Notes under the pieces: generated by a model
Database searches by the model: none
What the model was told of the DNA's origin: nothing
Seen by the model: only the letters and a program-made list of their open reading frames with translations
In this document: piece after piece, positions 1-11,262 of the stretch
How positions within the stretch are numbered: position 1 is the stretch's first letter
How the letters are laid out: each line of letters opens with the position of its first letter
DNA from: Neoarius graeffei
Lineage: Eukaryota > Chordata > Actinopteri > Siluriformes > Ariidae
Direction: 5' to 3'
Assembly: GCF_027579695.1 (NCBI RefSeq)
Contig: NC_083577.1
Coordinates: 57,132,283 to 57,196,282, forward strand
Length of the DNA stretch: 64,000 nt
Program-made: the position numbers and the translations under genes

Positions 1-70
1 TCACCAGCCTCGAACCCGGACCTTTTTTGCTGTGCGGCGACAGCGCTAACCACTACACCACCGTGCCGCC
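1..70 (-). mobile_element. V-SINE (mermaid/DANA-like), 5' head only, cut by window edge
   Basis: The sequence is the reverse complement of the tRNA-like head GGCGGCACGGTGGTGTAG through the B-box. The rest of the element lies outside the window. Confidence 0.8.
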
Positions 71-1097
71 CCAAAACTGCCCACTTCTCTGACTTTTGAC
101 ACTTATTTCATCTGAAAGAGTTACAAATGAAACATTAATTAATAATCTGTGCAACAAGAAAACTGCGATAAATTTAAAGCTCTGCTTTGGACGCGTTAAT
201 CATTGACTCTGTGCTCATCCTGTCAGAGTCGCTGTTCCGGGTTTGATTACTTTGGCCTGTTTGACTTGTTTTCATGAAGAGGGGGCAGACAGAAACATCT
301 AACAGCTTATTGCGTGGCTGTGACAACAAAGGTGAGAGGCACGTTTGGAAAATATTGTATTTTGAGGACAGTAACACCGATCAGATATTCTCTTTAAAAG
401 CGATGCCGTGGGGTGCTCGGTTTAAGGTTGTTGAACGACGTAAGCTCGCTTAGCATATCTGCTGCATTGACTCGATGCTAGCAGGCTAAGCTAGCTGTGT
501 TGTAATCTTTGCATTCAAATGACATCTCGAACTGTAGGCGAACAAACTCGGATAAATCCTCTAATCAGTGCTTTATGTCATCCTTAACAAGCGCCCATTA
601 CATGATTTGGGTTGCAGTGTCAACAAATCTGCCTCTGGATCAACTCACGAAGCACAGTGTAATTGATAAGAAAGCTAACAACAAAGCAAAGCCGAGTGCA
701 TGTCACTTTCAGGCCTGACATGAACAGCGCCTAGCCAAGCTCGTTGTGGGTAAACAAAAGGTGTGATAGAAGAAATAACACTCAATAACGCACTTTAAAA
801 AAGAAAAAAAAGGTATTGTTTATCAGTCTACCTAACTGTCTAACTAGCTCTCTGTTAGTCTATCCACATGTCTCAGGTGATAAATATATGGTGATGGAAA
901 TATAAAATACAGTATGTAACACAAACACAGCTTTAAAAAATACATTAAAATACAACTATTAGACTGTTCACTTTATAAATGTTGCTAAGAACAGGCTGTT
1001 TTGCCGGTTTTGGGTGAACAACGTGTTATTGTTTAGATGTTTTTCTTTGCCACGCCCCCTTTTGGCTGTAGCTGAAAAACAGGGTTTAATCTAGAAG
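71..1097. other. Unassigned region
   Basis: AT-rich sequence without a convincing gene, and no splice-supported exon. A repeated TAGC/GCTAGC-rich piece is near 430-500. Confidence 0.5.
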
Positions 1098-1103
1098 CAG
1101 TTG

Positions 1104-1559
1104 TACGGAAGCCGAGAGAGGCCCTTCATATAATCTCTTTTTTTATTCACCTTGTTATCCCGAGATAACGACATAATTAATTCAGGATCTCGAGAAAACA
1201 ACACAACTAATTCTAGATCTCGAGAAAACAAGACAATTATTCCGTGATCTCGAGAAAACAAAACAATATTGCCTTATTAGGTGATCGATTATTCCAGACA
1301 TTCTAATGGCCAAAGTTGCGTCTGTACAGAATGAAAAATAGCCCCAAAGTCAGCGTATCACAAGTCTCTTGGCGTACCTGAATGGACCATTTCTCAGCTG
1401 TTTACTCGAGATCATGAAATAACGGTTTTGTTTTTTCGAGATCTCGAATTAGTTGTGGTGTTTTCTCGAGATCCTGAATTAATTATGTCGTTATCTCGGG
1501 ATAACAAGGTGAATAAAAAAAATAAAGGATTATATGAAGGGCCTGTCTCGGCTTCCGTA
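1104..1559. mobile_element. Long-hairpin MITE with CTCGAG repeats
   Basis: The ends TACGGAAGCCGAGA and TCTCGGCTTCCGTA start long inverted arms that can be matched inward for well over 100 bases, including CCTTGTTATCCCGAGATAAC. A 6 bp duplication, CAGTTG, flanks it (1,098-1,103; 1,560-1,565). The left arm has three tandem units of about 31 bases around ATCTCGAGAAAACA. Transcribed RNA would fold into a long stem. Confidence 0.78.
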
Positions 1560-1712
1560 CAGTTGTGTTGTCTCATCTCATCTCATTATCTCTAGCCACT
1601 TTATCCTGTTCTACAGGGTCGCAGGAAAGCTGGAGCCTATCCCAGCTGACTACGGGCGAAAGGCGGGGTACACCCTGGACAAGTCGCCAGGTCATCACAG
1701 GGCTGACACTTA

Positions 1713-2373
1713 TGCCGCTTTTCCACTACCAACGCGGCTGAGTTGGGCTGAATCGAGCTGAGTGGGGCTGTTGGAGTTGCATTTCGACTACAACCGCGCT
1801 GAACCGTGCTGGCTGGAAGTGGGTGGACACATTGGGTGGAGTTAGCGAAAGTGGGTGGACGTCACGTGATGTCGTTAGGCGGCGCAAACAGTGACATCAG
1901 TGACCTTTTAAGCGGTGGTCTCACGACCTGGATAGTAAACAATAAACATGGAGGACATGGAGTCGTTAGTGTTGCTGGTCTTGGTGCTGTGGCTTGTTGT
2001 CACCGACAACGCCAACAGATACTGGCAAGAGCGTATAGATGAGGCGAGGCGCATAAGGCTTCAGAAATTCTCGTAATTCTTCTTCTTCCGGGTTTACGGT
2101 GTTTACAGATCCCAGCGTGCTTGCGGGGCATGTGTGGGTGTATGAGGACACTCCTCCTGACCAATCAGTGCACAGGGGAGTGTCTCCTCACGCCCCTAGC
2201 CCCACTCGGCTCGGTTTGGCTCGCTTCAGCCCCACTCCAAAACAGTGCAAGTTTTGGGTGCTGAGCAGGGCTGAAGCGAGCTGAGTCGCGCCGCTCTGAG
2301 GTAGTCGAAACGCGAGCCGTGTCGGGCTGAAGCGAGCTGAAGTGAGCTGAAAAAGGGTAGTGGAAAAGGGCCA
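1713..2373. mobile_element. Harbinger-like non-autonomous element, copy 1 (inside a V-SINE)
   Basis: The ends are TGCCGCTTTTCCACTACC and GGTAGTGGAAAAGGGCCA; flanks are TTA (1,710-1,712) and ATA (2,374-2,376), consistent with the 3 bp TWA duplication of PIF/Harbinger. The host SINE sequence resumes cleanly on both sides. A 42-codon frame at 1,948-2,076 on the + strand is conserved in the other copies. Confidence 0.85.
1948..2076 (+). CDS. 42-codon conserved frame in Harbinger-like element
   Basis: It begins MEDMESLVLLVLVLWLVV and continues TDNANRYWQERIDEARRIRL to a TAA at 2,074. The same frame recurs in copy 2 (42 residues, two substitutions) and copy 3 (39 residues, first Met lost). It is probably a leftover first exon of the autonomous element's protein: the end reads TTCTC|GTAATT, which could be a splice donor. 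No function is assigned. Confidence 0.4.
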   Translation: MEDMESLVLLVLVLWLVVTDNANRYWQERIDEARRIRLQKFS

Positions 2374-3052
2374 ATAGACACAGACAACCATTCACACTCA
2401 CATTCACACCTACGGTCAATTTAGAGTCACCAGTTAACCTAACCTGCATGTTTTTGGACTGTGGGGGAAACCGGAGCACCCGGAGGAAACCCACGGGGAC
2501 ACGGGGAGAACATGCAAACTCCGCACAGAAAGGCCCTCGTTGGCCACGGGGCTCGAACCCGGACCTTCTTGCTATGAGGCGACAGCGCTAACCACTACAC
2601 CACCGTGCCGTCCGTAAGCCATAATAAACGAAACAAAGTCAATATTTGGTGAGATGACCCTTTGCTTAAAAAAAAATTGTTTCAGGTACAATGAGTGCAG
2701 TTTTATAAGGAAATGAGCTGTAGGTTTTATTGAGCATCTTACAGAACCAGCCCCAGTTCTTCTGGACACTTTAACTGTCAAACTCACTTCTTAATTTTGC
2801 AGCAAAACCCAGGAGCCTTCATTATTATTATTTTTTTAAATCTGAAAAGTGGTCTCATGTAATATGCTGCTCAGATACACACTTTTTTTTTTTTCTGTAA
2901 CATTGTGCTGGAAAGTGAACGTTTGGAACTCTAAAATGTTTGTGTACTCACTCGATAATGTAGAAGTCATAAAATAGAAATCTGTAACAAAGTTTGTATG
3001 AAAAAACAGGGTGCTTAAGACTTTTTTTTTTTTTTGTATAGTACACCGGTAA

Positions 3053-3219
3053 ATATATCGGTACAGTAGGAGTCCATTTCTGTCCCCCAAGGTACAGTCT
3101 ATACTAATGCACCTCCTAGGGCTCATTATTGGTCTTCAAGATAACTATTTGTACCTTTTTAGGGTCAAAAAGGTACATGCATGTTCCCAATCAGTATGGA
3201 AATGGTACAAATAAGAACC
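3053..3219. mobile_element. GGTAC-rich MITE, partial reverse copy
   Basis: It shares the GTAGGAGTCCATTTCTGTCC and AGGGCTCATTATTGG blocks, inverted relative to the copy at 62,555. Harbinger-like copy 2 begins at its right edge. Confidence 0.6.
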
Positions 3220-3222
3220 TTA

Positions 3223-3904
3223 TGGCCCTTTTCCACTACCCTTTTTCAGCTCACTTCAGCTTGCTTCAGCTCACTTCAGCCCGACACGGCTCGCGTTTCG
3301 ACTACCAAAAACCAGCACGACTCGGCTCGCTTCAGCCCTGCTTAGCCCCTAAAACTCGCACCGTTTTGGAGTGGGGCTGAAGCGAGCCAAAGCGAGCCGA
3401 GTGAGGCTGAGGGCATGAGCAGACACTCCCCGTGCACTGATTGGTGAGGAGGAGTGTCCTCACATGCCCACACACGCCCCGCGAGCACGCTGGGATCTGT
3501 AAACACCGCAAACCCGGAAGAAGAATAATTACGAATTACGAGAATTTCTGAACCCTTATGCGCCTCGCCTCATCTATACGCTCTTGCCAGTATCTGTTGG
3601 CGTTGTCGGTGACAACAAGCCACAGCACCAAGACCAGCAACACTAACAACTCCATGTCCTCCATGTTTATTGTTTACTATTCGGGTCGTGAGACTACCGC
3701 TTAAAAGATCACTGATGTCACTGTTTGCGCTGCTTAACGACATCACGTGACGTCCACCCACTTTCGCTAACTCCACCCAATGTGTCCACCCACTTCCAGC
3801 CAGCACGGTTCAGCGTGGTTGTAGTCGAAATGCAACTCCAACAGCCCCGCTCAGCTCGACTCAGCACGGCACGGCTCAGCCGCGTTTGTAGTGGAAAAGC
3901 GGCA
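3223..3904. mobile_element. Harbinger-like non-autonomous element, copy 2
   Basis: The ends are TGGCCCTTTTCCACTACC and GTAGTGGAAAAGCGGCA, inverted relative to copy 1, with TTA duplicated at 3,220-3,222 and 3,905-3,907. The internal arrangement is the same, with runs of GCTCGCTTCAGC-type imperfect repeats near the left arm. It has cut an older GGTAC-rich repeat at its left flank. Confidence 0.87.
3536..3664 (-). CDS. 42-codon conserved frame in Harbinger-like element, copy 2
   Basis: The frame begins MEDMELLVLLVLVLWLVV and ends RIRVQKFS with TAA at 3,538-3,536. It differs from copy 1 by only two residues, with the stop at the same place. Confidence 0.4.
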   Translation of the reverse strand: MEDMELLVLLVLVLWLVVTDNANRYWQERIDEARRIRVQKFS

Positions 3905-3939
3905 TTAGAGGGTGCTGCCCCAGTAACAATACATCCACC

Positions 3940-4246
3940 CATCCATCCATTATCTGTAGCTGCTTATCCTGTTCTACAGGCAAGCTGGAGCCTATCCCAG
4001 CTGACTATGGGCGAGAGGCGGGGTACACCCTGGACAAGTTGCCAGGTTATCACAGGGCTGACACAGAGACAAACAACCGTTCACATTCACACCTACGGTC
4101 TATTTAGAAACCGGAGCACCCGGAGGAAACCCATGCAGACACGGGGTGAACATGCAAACTCCACATAGAAAGGCCCTCGCTGGGCTCGAACCCAGGACCT
4201 TCTTGCTGTGAGGCGACAGTGCTAACCGCTACACCACCGTGCTGCC
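3940..4246 (-). mobile_element. V-SINE copy
   Basis: The tail-type sequence CCATCCATTATCTGTAGC, the central domain and the tRNA-like head (ACCACCGTGCTGCC) are present. An internal deletion removes the segment between ATTTAGA and AACCGGAGC. It begins shortly after Harbinger-like copy 2. Confidence 0.82.
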
Positions 4247-4698
4247 CATAAATAAATTTTTTTTTTTTAAAGTAAGTATAAGTGGACCACAGTGACTGTG
4301 TTTTACAAACCCCCTGGCGCTCCCCAGATCCCATTTTAGAAGTGTTTATTCAAAATAGGCTGTTAGTCTCCATATACTGAGTGAATGATCAGTGAACAAA
4401 TTGGTACATTCTGAAGTTTAAAGATTATATATTTTAGTACGCTCATTTAGGAAGCCTGCACAATTAACTAGGAGAACTATCTTGCTTCATAGCTGTCATG
4501 ATGGAAACTTTTCACTCACTTGCATATGTCATGCTTTGAGTGTAAAGTTTATGATTGACAGTAATGTACATCATGTACCACAATGAAATAAGTGGTGTCT
4601 CTTGCTTACATGAACCCTGCATGCTTATTTGGAATAAATATCATATATGCTGATTATCACTGGAGGCCAAGCAGGGACGCTGCAGAGGTACCCATTGA

Positions 4699-5453
4699 GG
4701 CCCTGTTTACATTATTTCGAATCAGCGGATCATCAGATTGACGTTTTTAAAACGATTCGCGTACACACACACAATTTCTGTGCCCGCAACAAAACCGTTC
4801 CCCGTGCACACAGCCACGCCAATACACGGATACGCTAATCACATGACTAATTAGACGGCACGTCACATGATCCCAGTGCATATCGGGCATGCGCAAGTCA
4901 CTCACCACTTGCAAGTGGAAGGATGTCGTTGTAAAAAATGAAGTATGCCAGTCTGTTATCGGCGGTACCGGTACTACAATGACGCCTTTTTTACACCGTG
5001 TATGGCCTTCGTGTTTATGCTAGAAGGATCTAACAGTGTTCGGTACACTCTTCACCTCGCAGAACGGCCGTTTTTTGCGATTACAACAAGACTATTTAGT
5101 GCTACGGTAACCAACACACTTCCTGTATTGCTCATTCACTTAATGACTTCCTCAACACACTTCCTGTATTGCTCATTCACATGACCAACGTGGCATGACT
5201 AACGCCAGCGAATCAGGAAGGTGGATGTCACAGTGACGTTGACCAATGACGACGTCAGCTAGAGCTCAGCACTGCGTATCCTCGTTCCTCAATGTTTACA
5301 CAGCACCGGATCAGATACGAACTGGGTTGAATACGTGGGCCCTGGCGGATTCAGACTGTTCCGCCTGTGGAGTCGTTTTCCGGCGTTTTAATGTGCACGG
5401 ACAGTGCATCTGCAATGAAAACGATACGGATACGGTCTAATGTAAACACCACC
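4699..5453. mobile_element. MITE with GGCCCTGTTTACATTA ends
   Basis: The left end GGCCCTGTTTACATTA pairs with TAATGTAAACACC at the right. TGA flanks both sides (4,696-4,698; 5,454-5,456). ACGATTCG/GATACGG-like motifs near the ends and a duplicated 25-base piece around CACTTCCTGTATTGCTC (5,117 and 5,156) are inside. No coding capacity. Confidence 0.65.
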
Positions 5454-6106
5454 TGAGTTTCTATCTTTCTCTTATTATTCATCATCGTTGTCTATGGCAG
5501 CCTATAGAACCGTATGGTAAAAAGTTTTGAAATTTGGCACACTGACTGGGGACAATCCCCTGATTCTTTTCACCGAGTTTCATTTTTGCATTTCGAGTGT
5601 TGTAGCTCCACTAATAGGTCAAATTTGGAGGTGCATTTATGCATGTAACTAGATATCCGATTTTCAAAAGTGAGCTGTCGTCGGATTACTTGGCTTGTTG
5701 AAGCTTTTAGTCTTTTCAGAACTTTAAGATTAAATGTACCAGTTTTGCAACATGAAAGGTTTTCCACAGTTTGTCTATTTGAACTAGGTGCCTTTTTATA
5801 TTTTCACTCTTGGTTCATTTCTAATTGCTTGTGGTACTTGATAGTTTTGGATTGGATTTTGAGCTTGTAATAATAGTATAGCATATTTCAATAATATTGG
5901 CTCGCGGGTAAGCTTGTGCTGGCCTTCGAGAATGCTGATATGAAGAGTGTGTATGTATTATAATAATAATAATAATAACATTGGCTGGCTTTTTTTCATG
6001 GTATATCAGATATATTCCTTTCAGCTAGCCTGGTATAGAGCGAGTAGAAGACAAATTCAGTATCATGCAAGCTGAATGGAATATATCTGATAGACCACGA
6101 AAAAGC

Positions 6107-6153
<47 letters not shown>

Positions 6154-6734
6154 GCTTTCCTTTCGGGTGTTCGGCGTGTCTTTTCTCTTTCTAAATTCTC
6201 TCAAAATCTTCTGTATTTAACGAAGCAAACCTGGCAGCCTTGTTTGTTTACAAATTGTCAGCCACTCACTAGTGCGGAAGTTTTATGTCTCTGACGTGAG
6301 ATGTGATGTTGCCTTGACAACCACGTGATATCGTAAACCATATTCAACACTCATTCTCCATTGGGTAGAGTGATGCAGTACATGTATCAGGGCTCGAAAT
6401 TCATATATTTTTTCACCAGCCAGCCGGATTAGTTACCTTCCAAAGTAACTCGCCAAACAGAAAACCAACTCGCCAAAATTTGTTCATGTATGAATTTTAC
6501 TTCTGTCAAAAATAACGCAAAAGTGAGTAGTTACCATTGTTCATGACTAATGTGCATTTATTTCAAGACCCGAGTATTTTGATACTGTTGTTAAATACAT
6601 AAATGAGAACAACACAGAGCACCATATGGTAATATGGTAATATAATATCAACAAATAATAATATATTGGAAAACTTGCCAACTTGGTGTATGAGTATTGA
6701 AAACAAATATACTTACTATATCATGACTATCGCA

Positions 6735-7205
6735 CCCAAAATATTGCCTTCTGTGTAAAATGTCTGCGACCAGGCAACTCATATTTGGGATCGAGCGTGT
6801 TTAGTAATTTTTGGAAGCCTGGTTTTTCCACTATACTAATTGGGATCAAGTCTTCAGCAGTGACGTTAGTGATTGCATCCGTTATAGCTCTCCATCTCTG
6901 ACTCGTTTTCTCATATGGGGGGGCTTTGGAGAACGAGGCCGCTATGGTCATTTGTTTAGCTTGTGGGGGGGGTTTAGCTCGTGGGCAAGTCGTTCGGAGT
7001 TTGAGACTCTTCATACTGTACCGGGTGAGTTTTCAGGTGATGGAACATATTTGTAGTGCTGCTGCCTTTCGTGATGACAGGTTTTTTTTTTGCACACTTT
7101 ACAAACTGGCATTTGCTGTTCCACATCCTCCTCGCGATATCCAAAAAAATGCCAGATGACTGACCCCTTACTAGTTCTTTTAGGAACCAATTCGTCCGCT
7201 TCCAT
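6735..7205 (-). pseudogene. hAT transposase N-terminal fragment (BED zinc finger)
   Basis: Two overlapping minus-strand frames give MEADELVPKRTSKGSVIWHF with MPVCKVCKKKT, the start of a BED zinc finger. Then come a frame change and IPISIVEKPGFQKLLNTLDP, typical of the ZBED/hAT region after the finger. Only the N-terminal third is present; the catalytic RNase H-like core is missing. Confidence 0.8.
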
Positions 7206-7451
7206 TTTTAATTTGTCGCTGAAATTGACAGAGCTTACACGGTAGCCTATGCAGCACCAGTGATTGCACGAACTGAGTCAGCGCTGGAAACCGAAACTAG
7301 AAAATCTTCCCACAAGTTCCTTTCAGCACCGAGATGTCACCCGGGATTGGTTGGCGAGTGCGTGACGTTATTTATTTTTTTTTACCCTTAGGCAGCCTCT
7401 CGCGTTACTGCCTCAGGGACAGGGAGAAAACCACCGGGAAATGTTTTAAAC

Positions 7452-8148
7452 CAGGGATTTTCAAAGTGTGGGAGAGTCAGCCCCCCCTCAGAGAGCAAAT
7501 AAACAACAGCCCCCCCCCCTTACAATTTTTATTGTTGCTATACTTAATGTTCCATTCGTATTTAAAAAAATGGTTGTTGTACAGATTTTTATTTTTTTAT
7601 TTTAAACATATGAGCTTTTTAAAAACCTCTTTTTTACACGTTTTAAACATCTGTGCTTTTTAAAACCTCTTTTTTTTTTACACATTTTAAACATCTGTGC
7701 TTTTTTAAAACCTCTTTTTTACACGTTTTAAACATCTGTGCTTTTTTTAAACCTCTTTTTTTACACATTTTAAACATCTGTGCTTTTTTTAAAAACATCT
7801 TGTTTTACACATTTTAAACATCTCATAGCATCGTTAGCTAGCACCTCTTGGCAGACAACACACTGTGGCAGTGGAGCATCTTCAGATCCAGTCCATGAAA
7901 ATCCAAACTTTAAATAATCGTGGTCATACTTCCTTCTTTTTTTGCTTGGCCCAGACTCTGTCTCCTCACTCACTGTAGCTTTAGGTACTAAAAATCGATC
8001 CGTTTTGTCTCTGGCAAAGGCTAGCTGAAGTTCGCTAAATGTCTGCAATAGTAACTTATTCTGGTTTATTTTTCCTCACGTTGCGCCCCCCCCTGAAGAA
8101 CTCTGTCGCCCCCTAGGGGAGGCGCGCCCCACACTTTGAAAAGCCCTG
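7452..8148 (-). mobile_element. hAT-type element nested in hAT element
   Basis: The ends CAGGGATTTTCAAAGTGTG and CACACTTTGAAAAGCCCTG are flanked by a perfect 8 bp duplication, TTTTAAAC (7,444-7,451 and 8,149-8,156), the classic hAT signature. Its interior holds about five tandem units of a 40-base sequence around CATTTTAAACATCTGTGC (about 7,600-7,830) and a transposase remnant. Confidence 0.9.
7770..8048 (-). pseudogene. hAT (ZBED5/SCAND3-type) transposase N-terminal remnant
   Basis: The frame contains KKRRKYDHDYLKFGFSWTG and LPQCVVCQEVLANDAM, the hallmark start of ZBED5-like hAT proteins, where two Cys open a zinc finger. After DAM the similarity is lost and the frame runs into the tandem repeat region, so the His half of the finger is missing. 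Confidence 0.78.
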
Positions 8149-8537
8149 TTTTAAACAAACGCAACAAACACGAAACAAACGCAAGTCGGCAGATGACCAT
8201 AAAATACTCGATAGTTACGATATAATAATTTTATGTCTCTCACACAGAATTTTCAGCGATATATCAAGTATATTCGATATATCGCACAGCCCTAGTCTGA
8301 ATCTTCGCTTCATTCATATTTTTTATTTTCAACTAGCCAGCCGGGCTGCCTAGTGACAGGAATTACTCACCAAATTACAAATGAAGTCGCCTTGGGCGAC
8401 CGGACCACCGCGAATTTCGAGCTCTGATGTAGGATAAGCGATATGCTAACAATATTGCATTCTATCAAACCAAATGAATGAAACCCATTAGAAGGGAATA
8501 GAATACATGTTTTTATTCCATCAAAAAAGTGTCCTGT

Positions 8538-9543
8538 AGTGTTGTAATTTGAGATTGCACTAATTGGATGCCAGCTGCAAAACATGGGTCTGATACTGGA
8601 AAATTTATGGAATGTGTTTTGGGTTTTTTTTTCCCCTCTCCCCTTGGCCCATGTCTTATGAGTGTTGCTGTTCCGCCCGTGAACCACCCCCTCCCAATTA
8701 GCATGCCTGTAATGGAGAATCCATTCTTACGACACTGGTAAAATAGATTCCTTCTGTGTTTTGTGCGTGTATGAGACAGAGCAAGTGAGAGACTGCTTGC
8801 GGTCACTGTTTACACACCAACGCATGTTCATGCTAAAAAGGCTGACCTATTTTAGCCTTAGGAAATACTTGTCAAAACATTTTCCCTTTGCAGAGGCTTA
8901 TTATATTACAGAAGACAAGCATTTTGCTACTAATCAAAAATATAGACATACCTGCCCATAGAAAGGTTTTCTTCATTTTTTAAAATTCTTTTCATTTTTA
9001 ATTAAATAAATTTTATATTTAATTGACTAATATTAAACTATTGAGCTGTCTTATGTGGCAATTCTGCAGAATGTAGTTTTCCTGCTAAGCTGTATTATAG
9101 GCATTATAGGTATGATTTATAGGCATTATTGGATTACTTAACAGTCTAACGTATTTGTTTTTTATTTAAAACTGAATTTTTTTTTTTTTTTAAATACTGA
9201 TGCAGTCAGATTGGTTTTGAGAAATCAGTCAGCTCATTTGCTAGTTCTTCTTTCATGTAGGCTTCTGTTTTGCGGTGTATAGATAATATCTTGCATCAGG
9301 CAGCTGCACCAGGTTTTAGGGTATTGGAGAATGTGATGAGCTCAGATAGGGCCAACACAGGCCTACATTTCTGTAAATGATGATAACGTAAACCATTTAA
9401 ATGTACACCAGCTTCTTTACAGCAAGAATCTGTGCCAGTCCTACTCGGCATAGTCAGGTTTAAATTCATATCTTGAATAATGAATTTTATTCTGCATGTC
9501 AATCTGCATTTTAATTTATCATGATCTGAAAATATGAAAAGAG
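8538..9543. other. Unassigned region
   Basis: AT-rich, no credible frame or repeat ends beyond the flank of the hairpin-headed repeat. A T-run is near 9,178-9,192. Confidence 0.5.
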
Positions 9544-9558
9544 GGGGAAAAGTATTAT

Positions 9559-9669
9559 CTCATCTCATTATCTCTAGCCGCTTTATCCTTCTACAGGGTC
9601 GCAGGCAAGCTGGAGCCTATCCCAGCTGACTATGGGCGAAAGGCGGGGTACACCGTGGACAAGTTGCCA
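9559..9669 (-). mobile_element. V-SINE tail fragment with perfect target duplication
   Basis: Only the 111-base 3' part is present, from CTCATCTCATTATCTCTAGC to TTGCCA. It is bounded by a 15 bp duplication, GGGGAAAAGTATTAT, at 9,544-9,558 and 9,670-9,684. It was therefore 5'-truncated at the moment of insertion, as expected for LINE-driven retroposition. Confidence 0.85.
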
Positions 9670-9780
9670 GGGGAAAAGTATTATGTGTTTGTAAATCTAT
9701 TTTCCCCCCAAGGACTAACCTTCTGTTAAATATGCAGTTTATCAAGGGTTTTAAATGTTCCTAAATATATGCATTCCTAA

Positions 9781-10726
9781 GGCCCTGTCCACACGGCAAC
9801 GGATTCAGGTGAATCTGATAAAATTGTTTATCGTTTCGGCCTGGCGTCCACACGGCACCGGCGTTTTGGGTGCCCCAAAACGAAATCTTTTGAGAACGGG
9901 TTCCAGAGTGAAAAAATCTGGCAACGGAGCCGTTGCGAAGTCGTCTGGATGAGCAGAACGGATTTGTTTACGACGACGTCACAACCACATGACTGTCAGT
10001 GCTTCACGCCGGGTAGAAGTGTAACGAACTCGATGCGAGTTGTCAACAAATCCTATAACTTGGTTCATGAAACACGCTTACAAAATATTTTCACTGTGAA
10101 TATTTATTGTGTAATGGTGCAAAGTGAGAGAGAGAGCGAGTGAGAGAATAGCCCTTAGGGCAGAGCCTTTAGTCCAAACACTGCGGAAGCAGTACCAAAC
10201 CGCGCACCGCCCGTGCGCTTTCCAAAAACAATCCCGCCAGCGAAAATAGGAAAAAAAAGGAGCGATCTCACCTCTTCAGATGTTGGTTTAAGTCCGACAA
10301 TACATTCCTCAAAAAGGACGTAGAAGAACAAAGTAATCCATCAACGTGTAGCATTCAATTTATTCCAGACCATTAAAGAATTCTGGAGGATATCAGAATG
10401 TCGGCGTACCGGCTTCCATCTACCCCTGTTCATTCCTCTTTCCGCGTCTTTCGTTTTAAGCTACTGATTAATAATCAAAACTTTATGTGGCTAATGCTAC
10501 AGAAGAACGGGTTTATGCGCATGCGTCTATTTCTTCTATTGTTCTGGTGTCTCCGATGGGACCGTGTTACAGCGCACGTAGAGGTGTGGCATGTGTATTG
10601 CATCGTTTTCAGCAAGCGTTGCGTTGCCATATGTACCTGAAATTTTACTGATCCGTTGCCCATGTGGACGCGATATTTAAAAAAAAAAAAAATCTCGTTG
10701 CCGTTGTCGTGTGGATGTATGTAGCC
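9781..10726. mobile_element. GGCCCTGTCCACACGG-family element, copy 1
   Basis: The left end starts GGCCCTGTCCACACGGCAAC; the right end carries CGTTGCCGTTGTCGTGTGG and ends TAGCC. Internal blocks such as GGCGTCCACACGGCACCGGC and CATGACTGTCAGTGCTTCAC recur in copies at 28,528 and 44,641. It has no convincing protein and no clear flanking duplication. It probably belongs to the wider PIF/Harbinger/ISL2EU group, which is inference. Confidence 0.75.
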
Positions 10727-10802
10727 CAAGTCATGTGTGGATAAATTATGTCTTGTTAGATTTTTTTAAAATTCAATCCTATTTGATTAGCAAGCGGCAG
10801 AT

Positions 10803-11170
10803 CTCATCTCATCTCATTATCTCTAGCCGCTTTATCCTTCTACAGGGTCGCAGGCAAGCTGGAGCCTATCCCAGCTGACTACGGGCGAAAGGCGGGGTAC
10901 ACCCTGGACAAGTCGCCAGGTCATCACAGGGCTGACACATAGACACAGACAACCATTCACACTCACATTCACACCTACGGTCAATTTAGAGTCACCAATT
11001 AGCCTAACCTGCATGTCTTTGGACTGTGGGGGAAACCGGAGCACCCGGAGGAAACCCACGCGGACACGGGGAGAACATGCAAACTCCACACAGAAAGGCC
11101 CTCGCCGGCCCCGGGGCTCGAACCCAGGACCTTCTTGCTGTGAGGCGACAGCGCTAACCACTACACCACC
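10803..11170 (-). mobile_element. V-SINE, near full length, with target duplication
   Basis: A 13 bp duplication, GCAAGCGGCAGAT, flanks it at 10,790-10,802 and 11,171-11,183. All V-SINE parts are present except a few bases at the very 5' end of the tRNA-like head. It lies between GGCCCTGTCCACACGG copy 1 and a Kolobok-like element. Confidence 0.9.
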
Positions 11171-11262
11171 GCAAGCGGCAGATGTCTCTGAAAATTACAA
11201 ACTGTACTTTTAAAGAAAATTTAGGTTCTCTTAATCATATATTCTGCTACTGCTGATGTTAA

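Larger units (their letters stand above)
1571..2612 (-). mobile_element. V-SINE, full length, split by Harbinger-like element
   Basis: The tail (CATCTCATTATCTCTAGCC) is at the left and the tRNA-like head (reverse complement of CGGCACGGTGGTGTAG) at the right. The conserved central domain includes GGTTTCCTCCGGGTGCTCC on the minus strand. The Harbinger-like element at 1,713-2,373 sits in its body. Confidence 0.87.
6388..8426 (-). mobile_element. hAT-type element with BED-finger transposase remnant
   Basis: The ends CAGGGCTCGAAATTC and GAATTTCGAGCTCTG are inverted repeats. The flanks share ATGTA, and the same locus without this insertion exists in a paralogous repeat copy near 33,040, so the boundaries are well supported. 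A second hAT element lies inside at 7,452-8,148. Minus-strand coding remnants of a transposase N-terminus are at 6,735-7,205. Confidence 0.85.
5981..8537. repeat. Hairpin-headed interspersed repeat, copy A (hAT inside)
   Basis: It begins TTGGCTGGC and, 10-20 bases on, forms a strong hairpin (ATATCAGATATATTCC against GGAATATATCTGATA, 5,996-6,101), followed by (TTA)n. It continues to AGTGTCCTGT. It is interrupted by the hAT element at 6,388-8,426. The sequence matches copy B at 32,446-33,152 before and after the hAT. The element class is not identified. Confidence 0.75.

Noticed and set aside
1806-2042. 78-codon frame beginning MLAGSGWTHWVELAKV, also present at 3,570-3,806 and 13,446-13,682
   Set aside because: It is another frame of the Harbinger-like element overlapping the 42-codon frame. 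It recurs only because the elements are copies, and it has no recognisable domain.
7600-7830. Tandem units resembling a CRISPR array
   Set aside because: The units are contiguous 40-base minisatellite repeats without spacers, inside a hAT element in a eukaryotic genome.
10832-11213. Open frames containing FLRVLRFPPQSKD or similar
   Set aside because: These are translations of the V-SINE core and appear wherever the SINE occurs.
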